Source: Candidatus Fischerbacteria bacterium RBG_13_37_8 (lineage in GTDB: Bacteria; Acidobacteriota; HRBIN11; MFGW01). Taken from it: DNA of 8,208 bases. Below are positions 1 through 5,557 of the stretch, piece after piece. The notes below the pieces were generated by a model, which searched no databases, had not been told where the DNA came from, and saw only the letters and a program-made list of their open reading frames with translations. The stretch spans positions 2,222 through 10,429 of the forward strand of contig MFGW01000196.1 of NCBI GenBank assembly GCA_001780385.1, in the 5' to 3' direction. How positions within the stretch are numbered: position 1 is the first letter of the stretch; every line of letters begins with the position of its first letter. The translations under genes and the position numbers were made by a program.

Positions 1-1837
1 CTTGCACAATGGAACTTATCATGTCATATAACGCCCCTGATGCTATATATGATTCACAATGCCCCTGGTAACCCATAACACCACGGTACGGTGAAAAAGG
101 ACAACCATAATAATAATCACAATCCGTACCATAGTCATTCGTGATATTCGCAGGAGTTACCGGAACGGCTGGTGTCATTTCATTCGCATCATCATCAAAG
201 CGCAATGCCATCCAGCGAAAGCCCCTGCACGAACCGGGACATTTCGGACAACCGATTATTTTCTTCATCCCATCACCTGTGCAGGCATTCTTCGTCATCA
301 GGAGCGCAGAAAAATCTGCATATGCTTCGCCAGACCCTTTCTCGTTAGAAGGCACTTTTGCTGGCCCATTGTCATTCTGATCAAGTCCATGACTCCATTC
401 ATGATACACCACGCTCCCTACTTCTCCTGAATTATTGCACTCTGCATCTGATCGATAAAAAAAGATATCCGTTCCATCCCACATCGCATTGCACTCTTCA
501 TCATCCCTGTTCGTTCGGTCAATTAATACGTTATTCATCCATGTGTTTGTCGGAAGATAAAAGCGTGCTTTTTCACGTATTACATTAGCATGCCAGAAAC
601 TGCTGCGCGCCGCATACGTATTGCCCGCCTCACCTGTACCGGGCGTATCGCAATCGGTTCCGCTCGATAAACCAAAATTTAAATTACCGGGCGACGTTGA
701 TGTGATAAGGTCTATGCTCCCGCATGAATCGATTATCCAAATGTACTGCCCTTGTAACGAAGAACTTGCTACTGCTGATGGTGAACTGCTGTATGAATAC
801 CAGCCCCAAAAAGATGTACTTTTCGTTCCGTTATTCGCCACTGAACAGCGCGGAAATACATGGTTCATCCTGTTGCCGGGCTTTATGCTTATATCACCCC
901 TTACATGTCCATATAAGCTGAGATTAACATAGTTCACGATCATGCCGGTGAGCGCATCTACCCACGCTTCCCGTAGATCTCCATCGAACGTCGTTCGGAA
1001 CCGGATTATCCATACAAGCCGGTACGCTATTCCTACACCTTCCACCCCTCGATACTCCTCATAGGTACTCTGCCCGGCAGGAATTTCGGGCGCTATTTTT
1101 AATGCGGAGTCACTGATTTCATCAACTTGAAAATAGTCGGAATTGAATGCCTCGACTAAAATCTCCTGCGCACCCCGCTCATCAATGCGCGGCGTGTTAT
1201 TTATTATTGCATCTCCAATACCTTCGCTCCCAAATTGTATCAAGTTCCCGTTATTAAACCGGAAATAAGCACGAGCGCTCTGAACCTCAATATCATCAAT
1301 ATAATAATCGTACTGAATAACACAGTATCTGCCATTATCATATATGGCGCTCGCTTCACGATTTAACTGCAAGCGCGTAAAGTCAAGCTTGAGTAAATCA
1401 TAATTTTGCTCAGCAAATTTCTTGATTTCTGAATGCAGCATATCTACCGTTAGAATCTCATTTTGCGGAAGCAGAGCATTGCCTTTCCCTGCATAAAAAG
1501 GAATTCCTTTTCCTTCGATCAGTTCAGGTCTTCCCGTTCGCGGATCCCACATGATACGCCACCCTGTTCCATATTCTCCAATAAACCTCTGCCATGCACT
1601 ATGCGTAAAGGAATATTCCTGTCCGTACTGTATATTCATCAAAGGATATGCTAAATTGAACCTGGAGGCTAACCACAGCTCTGATAACAATGGCTTTTGT
1701 GAAATACTCGTAATTACAAAATCATAATTCTTGTCTGCTGAAGACGGCTGGATTGCATATACTGTCGCAATCAAAAACACCGTCAGCATTATGATAAGAA
1801 GTATTGCTTTGTACGAAAATGATGATACGTGAATCAT
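1..1837 (-). CDS. Secreted M36/thermolysin-like zinc metalloprotease, 3' end outside window
   Basis: I translated this frame by hand from 1837 to 1. It is open for 612 codons and continues past the left edge. Start: ATG at 1837-1835 with GGAGG six bases upstream. Residues 1-28 form a signal peptide (K10, hydrophobic stretch 11-26, V-Y-A before the likely cleavage), so the enzyme is exported. About 85-205 resembles the fungalysin/thermolysin propeptide (FRFNNGNLIQFGS near 192-204). About 205-312 resembles a PepSY-type segment ending in AWVDALTGMIVNY (291-) and YGHV. The catalytic domain starts near 405 (NTYAARSSFWHAN) and holds H479-E480-W-S-H483, the HExxH zinc site. G-E504-A-Y-A-D508 supplies the expected third ligand and the supporting Asp. 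A later HCESYIASGALYDM segment matches HCESLPAGEAVWDL in the protease at 5558-8208. Role inferred: extracellular peptide hydrolysis after propeptide removal. Substrate and any C-terminal domains are unseen. It is a close paralogue of the propeptide encoded at 5365-4165. Confidence 0.88.
   Translation of the reverse strand, partial: MIHVSSFSYKAILLIIMLTVFLIATVYAIQPSSADKNYDFVITSISQKPLLSELWLASRFNLAYPLMNIQYGQEYSFTHSAWQRFIGEYGTGWRIMWDPRTGRPELIEGKGIPFYAGKGNALLPQNEILTVDMLHSEIKKFAEQNYDLLKLDFTRLQLNREASAIYDNGRYCVIQYDYYIDDIEVQSARAYFRFNNGNLIQFGSEGIGDAIINNTPRIDERGAQEILVEAFNSDYFQVDEISDSALKIAPEIPAGQSTYEEYRGVEGVGIAYRLVWIIRFRTTFDGDLREAWVDALTGMIVNYVNLSLYGHVRGDISIKPGNRMNHVFPRCSVANNGTKSTSFWGWYSYSSSPSAVASSSLQGQYIWIIDSCGSIDLITSTSPGNLNFGLSSGTDCDTPGTGEAGNTYAARSSFWHANVIREKARFYLPTNTWMNNVLIDRTNRDDEECNAMWDGTDIFFYRSDAECNNSGEVGSVVYHEWSHGLDQNDNGPAKVPSNEKGSGEAYADFSALLMTKNACTGDGMKKIIGCPKCPGSCRGFRWMALRFDDDANEMTPAVPVTPANITNDYGTDCDYYYGCPFSPYRGVMGYQGHCESYIASGALYDMISSIVQ
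1491..1516. repeat. 26-base perfect direct repeat, copy 1 (inside protease gene)
   Basis: Positions 1491-1516 are identical to 5024-5049, with mismatches immediately outside. The segment begins GCATAAAAAGG and contains the palindrome AAAAGGAATTCCTTTT. It encodes the conserved EGKGIPFYA of both paralogues, so it reflects gene duplication and strong conservation, not a mobile element. Confidence 0.8.
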
Positions 1838-1843
1838 ACTTTT

Positions 1844-1848
1844 CCTCC
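1844..1848 (-). promoter_or_regulatory. Ribosome binding site of the protease starting at 1837
   Basis: GGAGG reads on the minus strand at 1848-1844, with six bases (AAAAGT) before ATG at 1837. It fixes the start, and the encoded signal peptide agrees with it. Confidence 0.8.
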
Positions 1849-1883
1849 GAACATACTCGCGTCTTTTTTAGACACAGTCATCT

Positions 1884-1912
1884 ATAATACTTCAACAGAC
1901 AAACACTGTCAA
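1884..1912 (-). promoter_or_regulatory. Near-consensus sigma-70 promoter for the protease at 1837
   Basis: On the minus strand there is a perfect -35 TTGACA (1912-1907), a 17-base spacer (1906-1890) and a -10 TATTAT (1889-1884, one mismatch to TATAAT). Transcription would start near 1877, giving a leader of about 40 bases before the ATG. This suggests constitutive, housekeeping-sigma expression independent of the upstream locus. I see no clear operator in the leader. Confidence 0.75.
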
Positions 1913-2030
1913 GCAAAAAGGTATCCCTGCCAGTGTGCTCAAGCTTTTTGATACATTACGCGCGCTCAAAGGAGTCAATCATGCCACGATCAGCAGCCTA
2001 ACCAGCACTGCCATTTAAAATGATGAGGAC

Positions 2031-2064
2031 AGGTATTCACACGTTCAGAAATTTGTGAACACCT
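2031..2064 (-). terminator. Inverted repeat, possible weak terminator after the Res-like frame
   Basis: On the minus strand AGGTGTTCAC (2064-2055) pairs with GTGAATACCT (2040-2031) across a 14-base loop. This gives ten pairs, one of them G-T. It lies 33 bases beyond the stop of the 2098-5160 frame. There is no T-run directly after the stem, so an intrinsic terminator is uncertain. It could instead be a protein-binding palindrome or an element remnant. Confidence 0.35.
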
Positions 2065-2097
2065 TTATGGCAGATTTCACAAACGCAGTTAAAGTCC

Positions 2098-5000
2098 CTA
2101 CCGAGAGTGGGTCACCAAGCTTGAAAACATCATATTAATGTAGGTGTCTTTATCCTCTTCCTGAAACACAATATGGTGTTTAAGCATTTCTTCCTTTTTC
2201 GTTCCCCATTGACTCTGCATTGTAGATGATGGAGTATTAGAGACGATGAAAGATTCCAGTTTAACTCTGGGGTCCCCAAGCCGGGTCTCTATCTCCTTTA
2301 TTGTTGCATAGAACTGAACCTTCGGGTCAGTGGGTCCTATATTCCGGATCCCTTTGGGATCAATAAAAATTACATGTTGGCAATTGCTTTCAATCAACCA
2401 GAGAATAAAATCCGGATGGAAGTTGCCAGCCTCAAAGAAGCCTACGCCTTTTCCCCTGCTCAGGTTGCGAAGCAGGTAAAGCTCCCGGTTGTGAAAGAAA
2501 CCTGCGCCATTTTTTGCCTGCTCGCTATCATGATAATCCTTCAAATCCTCGATAAACAACCATTCTCCTTTACTGAGCGGCGCAGGAGTTATTTCCACCA
2601 CTTTGGAGTTAAGATAAAGCAACGGCTGGTAAAGGTGTCTCCCACACCAGATTGCTTTTATGCCGTGGAATTCCCATGGTTTTAATTCACCCTTTTTGAT
2701 CGCATCCTTTAGTTCCTCAAGTTTTGAGATGATCTCTTCCTGCGACCTGTCAATAAGAATACGGTAATAGGCATCATCAGGTGATGAACCAGACCCAACA
2801 AGGTTCGGATCATCGGCTGAAAGTTCTCGATATTCAAGATGAGGCAATTCCCATTCGCGTTTCCGGAAGGTGTAGTAGCGTTCTGTATATTTCTTCAGCA
2901 ATGCAAGCGCTATCTCCTGCCACAGCAAAACACGATCAAAGGAAGTGACTGTCATCTGTTCGGCTGGAATCAAAAGCTGATACCATGATTGATCTGTCAG
3001 AAGTTCCATAATAGCGCTGCGGCTTATGTTAAGATTGTACCAGCCACGCTCTGCTTTGAAACGTTCTAATTCAAAATAGATATAATCGATATTGAACAAC
3101 GCCATATGGTGAGAAGAGAAATGAGCCTGATTCGGTGCAGCCTCAGCATCCGCGCCAGTCACCCCCGCTGATTTCATCGCCTGTATCCTGGGATACCAGT
3201 TGAGCACCACTTGATTTTTCCGCAGATATGTCATGCTTGAGTCAGTATTTGTATCCGGTTTTTGAAGCGTAGGGATTGGCGCGAGCTTACGGAAGGCATC
3301 ACCAAATTCTGTTGTTACGCCATTGATTTCTTTTTTAAGGCGTATTGTCTTTAGTTTCTGCGTTCCCAGGTTCTTGATGACCGGCAAAAGAAACTCAATA
3401 CGATCGTCATTAGCGGGTAATCCTTCTTCTTCGAGAAAATCACGGAATTGCGCCATGTAATCAGCATGTATACCAAAGATTCCAAGCGTCTCCATGACCG
3501 GGATATGTTTTGGTCTTTCAACCTCTTCAGGCAGGTTTATCCGGCCGCTTCGCTTGAGGCTCATGGCATAGCCCTTGAGCCGTACACCACGACCAAAAAG
3601 CTGGATGATCTGTGCTCCTTCACCTTTGCCTACATTCATCAGTCCCATGGTGGAAACACGCCAGCTCGACCAGCCTTCGGTGAATTTCTTGGAGCCGATG
3701 AGCAAATTGATCGGTGAATGTGGCAGGTTGATTTCATGAAAAAGCGAACCGGAAAACTCGCGTTCGCCGGTTTCCATTCCTTTTTCTGCGCAAAGCTTCA
3801 CTAACTTTGTATCGTCACCGACATTGATCACGCCAAAAGCTTCATTCTCAGCGCCAAGGCGCAAGGCAATTTCACCGGTTGCTCCTTTCAAATTATCAAC
3901 ATAGATCTGCCCGCCCGCTGGCGCATTAAAAATAGTTGTCAATGTATCATCGAAGATCTGTTCTGCCGTAATGCCGCTGGTATTGAGATATGCAAAACGC
4001 CTTTCAAAGATATTTTTTCCGGAGGCAGTGACAAGCCCCTCATGTAAGACCTGATCGATGCGCCTGATACTGACAGCGCGATCCTGCACATACCGGGCAA
4101 TAAACTGAAGTATTTCCACGATATCCGAGGCATCACGAGTGGCAAGCGTTGCTGTTACGCTTCCGCCGTAACCGGGTGTGTCGCAATCAGTGCCTGACGA
4201 AAAACCAAAATCAAGATTTCCCGGTGAGCTTGTGGTACTTAAACTTATCTCGCCGCAGTTGTCATCAATAGTAAAATACTGTCCATTTATCGCGGAGGTA
4301 GAAGTGGCAGAAGGAATATCCGTATATAGGTAATATCCAAACAGGTCGGTATTTTTCGTTCCGTTATTATCCACAGTGCAATGAGGAAACACCATAGTGA
4401 TGCGGTAATTAGGATTCAATGAGATTTGACCGGTAACATGACCATACAGATTCAATCCCCTGTAGTAGACGATCATACCTGAATGAGCATCAACCCATGC
4501 CATGTAATGTTCGTTATCATTACTCCGTCTGAAAGTTATTTCCCACACCAACCGGTATATAATACCAAGGCCTTCTTTTCCCAGGTATGGTTCATCATGA
4601 TTCTGACCGGAAGCAATCTCCGGAATTACTTTAAGTTGTACTCTATCAATCCTGTCTACGCGTGATAGGTTATTACTGAATGCTGTCACAATATTTTCCT
4701 CAGCAGTACCCGATGAAATGACAGGCACCACCGGTATTGTTATATCGCTGATTCCCATACTGCCAAATTGGATGAGGTTACCATTATTAAATCTGAAATA
4801 AACCTGCGCTCCTTCTACTATTATGTCATTCATGTAATAATTATACTGAACCACACAATACCGCCCGTTCCCAAAAATATGACTCCCCTGCGTATTTAAT
4901 TTCAACGCTGCGAAATTTATTCTAAGAAGATCCGCATTCTGTTCTGCAAAGGCAATAATTTTTTCATGAAGATATTCTAATGAAAGGGTTTCGAAATTCT

Positions 5001-5160
5001 TCTCAAGCGTATTCCCCGTTCCAGCATAAAAAGGAATTCCTTTTCCTTCAATGATATTTGGACGTCCATTGCGTGCATCCCATAAAATTCTCCGTCCATC
5101 ACCATACACATTCAGGAAATTCTGCCATTGTATGATTTCGAAACAATCTTTCTTCGCCAT
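2098..5160 (-). CDS. Chimeric ORF: protease propeptide fused to C-terminal half of type III restriction (Res) subunit; probably nonfunctional
   Basis: This is the longest frame, 1020 codons from the first in-frame ATG. Residues 7-332 follow the propeptide of the protease at 1-1837 almost continuously, including RRILWDARNGRP, KGIPFYAG, FRFNNGNLIQFGS and SSGTDCDTPG. Near residue 332-335 the match stops and a cytoplasmic DNA-enzyme sequence begins (VTATLATRDASDIVEIL). That part carries motif-V-like LLIGSKKFTEGWSSWR (486-501), helicase motif VI QLFGRGVR (520-528) and a PD-(D/E)XK nuclease core (E910, P916-D917, D934-P-K936). These fit the C-terminal two thirds of a type III restriction endonuclease Res-like protein. 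The RecA-1 lobe with Walker A and DEAD/DEAH box is absent, as is the protease HExxH. ATG 5160 has no ribosome site and is not the native start, because a signal peptide lies upstream in another frame (5365). The stop is TAG at 2098-2100. No mod methyltransferase gene is adjacent. Alternatives are a recombination-derived pseudogene or an assembly join. Confidence 0.8.
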   Translation of the reverse strand: MAKKDCFEIIQWQNFLNVYGDGRRILWDARNGRPNIIEGKGIPFYAGTGNTLEKNFETLSLEYLHEKIIAFAEQNADLLRINFAALKLNTQGSHIFGNGRYCVVQYNYYMNDIIVEGAQVYFRFNNGNLIQFGSMGISDITIPVVPVISSGTAEENIVTAFSNNLSRVDRIDRVQLKVIPEIASGQNHDEPYLGKEGLGIIYRLVWEITFRRSNDNEHYMAWVDAHSGMIVYYRGLNLYGHVTGQISLNPNYRITMVFPHCTVDNNGTKNTDLFGYYLYTDIPSATSTSAINGQYFTIDDNCGEISLSTTSSPGNLDFGFSSGTDCDTPGYGGSVTATLATRDASDIVEILQFIARYVQDRAVSIRRIDQVLHEGLVTASGKNIFERRFAYLNTSGITAEQIFDDTLTTIFNAPAGGQIYVDNLKGATGEIALRLGAENEAFGVINVGDDTKLVKLCAEKGMETGEREFSGSLFHEINLPHSPINLLIGSKKFTEGWSSWRVSTMGLMNVGKGEGAQIIQLFGRGVRLKGYAMSLKRSGRINLPEEVERPKHIPVMETLGIFGIHADYMAQFRDFLEEEGLPANDDRIEFLLPVIKNLGTQKLKTIRLKKEINGVTTEFGDAFRKLAPIPTLQKPDTNTDSSMTYLRKNQVVLNWYPRIQAMKSAGVTGADAEAAPNQAHFSSHHMALFNIDYIYFELERFKAERGWYNLNISRSAIMELLTDQSWYQLLIPAEQMTVTSFDRVLLWQEIALALLKKYTERYYTFRKREWELPHLEYRELSADDPNLVGSGSSPDDAYYRILIDRSQEEIISKLEELKDAIKKGELKPWEFHGIKAIWCGRHLYQPLLYLNSKVVEITPAPLSKGEWLFIEDLKDYHDSEQAKNGAGFFHNRELYLLRNLSRGKGVGFFEAGNFHPDFILWLIESNCQHVIFIDPKGIRNIGPTDPKVQFYATIKEIETRLGDPRVKLESFIVSNTPSSTMQSQWGTKKEEMLKHHIVFQEEDKDTYINMMFSSLVTHSR
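4150..4175 (-). other. Fusion junction between protease propeptide and Res-like sequence
   Basis: Upstream codons read SGTDCDTPGYGG, matching SGTDCDTPGTGEAG of the intact paralogue. After it the paralogue continues NTYAARSSFWHAN, while this frame reads SVTATLATRDASD, the Res-like part. Hand counts of sampled 60-base rows give about 39% GC on the propeptide side (7 rows) and about 48% on the Res side (8 rows). No obvious target duplication or insertion-sequence end is visible at the join. Confidence 0.7.
5024..5049. repeat. 26-base perfect direct repeat, copy 2 (inside broken protease)
   Basis: Identical to 1491-1516 and in the same coding position of the paralogous propeptide. The two copies could serve as a short homology tract for recombination between the tandem genes. 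That would delete the Res-like segment and everything between the copies. Confidence 0.8.
5128..5129 (-). other. One-base frameshift site
   Basis: On the minus strand the sequence reads AAT CAT ACA A TGG CAG AAT. Removing one A (position 5128 or 5129) joins FRNHT to WQNFLNVYG and gives exactly the residue spacing seen in the paralogue at 1-1837 (F, four residues, W). There is no long homopolymer or classical slippery heptamer, so a mutation or a single-base sequence error fits better than programmed slippage. Confidence 0.7.
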
Positions 5161-5371
5161 AGAAATAATGAGCCATAGGATATGAGGTTATAAACCGGTT
5201 CGCTAATTCCAGTTCTGCAAGCAGCGGATGTGTCCCGGAATTGACAATGGGATGCTGTTGCTCCAATGCTACGATAGCATGAACGGAATTGGCAGCAATC
5301 ACAAAGATTCCTAACCAGATTATAAAGGAACATAATAGGAGCGCATAATATTTAATAAACCGCATATACTT

Positions 5372-5375
5372 CTCC
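5372..5375 (-). promoter_or_regulatory. Ribosome binding site that fixes the native start at 5365
   Basis: GGAG (5375-5372, in the context TGGAGAAG) lies six bases before ATG 5365. ATG 5160, the first start in the long frame, has no purine-rich site in front of it. The broken protease therefore originally began at 5365. Confidence 0.7.
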
Positions 5376-5401
5376 AGTTAGTTTATACGTTAATATCATT
5401 T

Positions 5402-5438
5402 ATTATAGGAAAATTGCTTTTCTCCATTCGAAATTATA
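5402..5438 (-). promoter_or_regulatory. Candidate promoter -10 boxes upstream of the broken protease
   Basis: Two perfect TATAAT hexamers occur on the minus strand, at 5407-5402 and 5438-5433, in an AT-rich leader 37-70 bases before ATG 5365. Matching -35 boxes are poor: CGAATG at 17-base spacing for the first, and CTGAAA for the second. At least one box may be used, but AT-richness alone could produce them. Confidence 0.45.
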
Positions 5439-5440
5439 TT

Positions 5441-5474
5441 AAAAAAAATGGTTCATTTCAGCAGTACGAAATGA
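5441..5474 (-). terminator. Weak terminator-like hairpin after the protease ending at 5558
   Basis: On the minus strand TCATTTC (5474-5468) pairs with GAAATGA (5459-5453) over an 8-base loop. ACCA and a run of eight T follow (5448-5441). The stem is short and AT-rich, so efficiency is doubtful. Position and T-run fit the end of the upstream transcript. A second small stem, GGGCT/AGCCC, lies just before it (5519-5501). Confidence 0.4.
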
Positions 5475-5557
5475 TTTCATACATCTTGCCTGACATGTTT
5501 GGGCTATAGAAGAGAGCCCGTGGAAGGTATAAAGGATAAGAGCTTGATTACTCCTGG

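Larger units (their letters stand above)
1838..2097. other. Intergenic region between chimeric locus and downstream protease
   Basis: This is 260 bases with no convincing gene. It holds the promoter (1884-1912) and ribosome site (1844-1848) of the gene starting at 1837, and an inverted repeat at 2031-2064. A short plus-strand open stretch across 1920-2019 translates to protein-like text but has no credible start or ribosome site, so I do not call it a gene. Confidence 0.6.
4155..5365 (-). pseudogene. Broken 5' part of a second secreted metalloprotease (frameshift plus truncation)
   Basis: Native start: ATG at 5365 with GGAG at 5375-5372, six bases upstream. The encoded signal peptide (residues 1-30, hydrophobic 7-25, V-H-A at the cleavage) leads into AELELANRFITSYPMAHYFYGEERLFRNHT. 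This parallels SELWLASRFNLAYPLMNIQYGQEYSFTHSA of the paralogue at 1837. The paralogue continues AWQRFIGEYG. Here the matching WQNFLNVYGDGRRILW lies one base out of frame, and the signal-peptide frame stops at 5099. The remaining propeptide (to about 4165) is well conserved, but the whole catalytic domain is missing, replaced by Res-like coding sequence. The high conservation suggests recent decay, or sequence or assembly error. Confidence 0.75.
5366..5557. other. Intergenic region between two protease loci
   Basis: This is 192 bases with no gene. It holds two small hairpins (5501-5519 and 5453-5474), a T-run, two TATAAT boxes and the ribosome site for ATG 5365. The arrangement suggests that the upstream protease ends transcription here and the next locus has its own promoter. 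Confidence 0.55.

Noticed and set aside
1861..1873. Small inverted repeat GTCT/AGAC around a T/A run in the protease leader
   Set aside because: Four base pairs only; this is too short to support an operator or riboswitch.
2374..3717. Plus-strand frames opposite the Res-like region (2374-2685 and 3448-3717)
   Set aside because: They are antisense to a frame with clear helicase and nuclease motifs, lack ribosome sites and show no recognisable domains.
5110..5140. Programmed ribosomal frameshift joining the signal peptide to the long frame
   Set aside because: There is no slippery heptamer, stimulatory stem or internal Shine-Dalgarno site at the shift, and the intact paralogue does not use one.
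2098..5160. A new functional secreted restriction nuclease or defence system
   Set aside because: The ATPase lobe is missing, no methyltransferase or other defence gene is nearby, the signal peptide is out of frame, and the protease catalytic domain is gone. A decayed or artefactual fusion explains this better.
5158..5160. ATG at 5160 as a genuine start codon
   Set aside because: It has no ribosome site. The residues before WQNF (MAKKDCFEIIQ) do not match the paralogue, while the out-of-frame reading from 5365 does.
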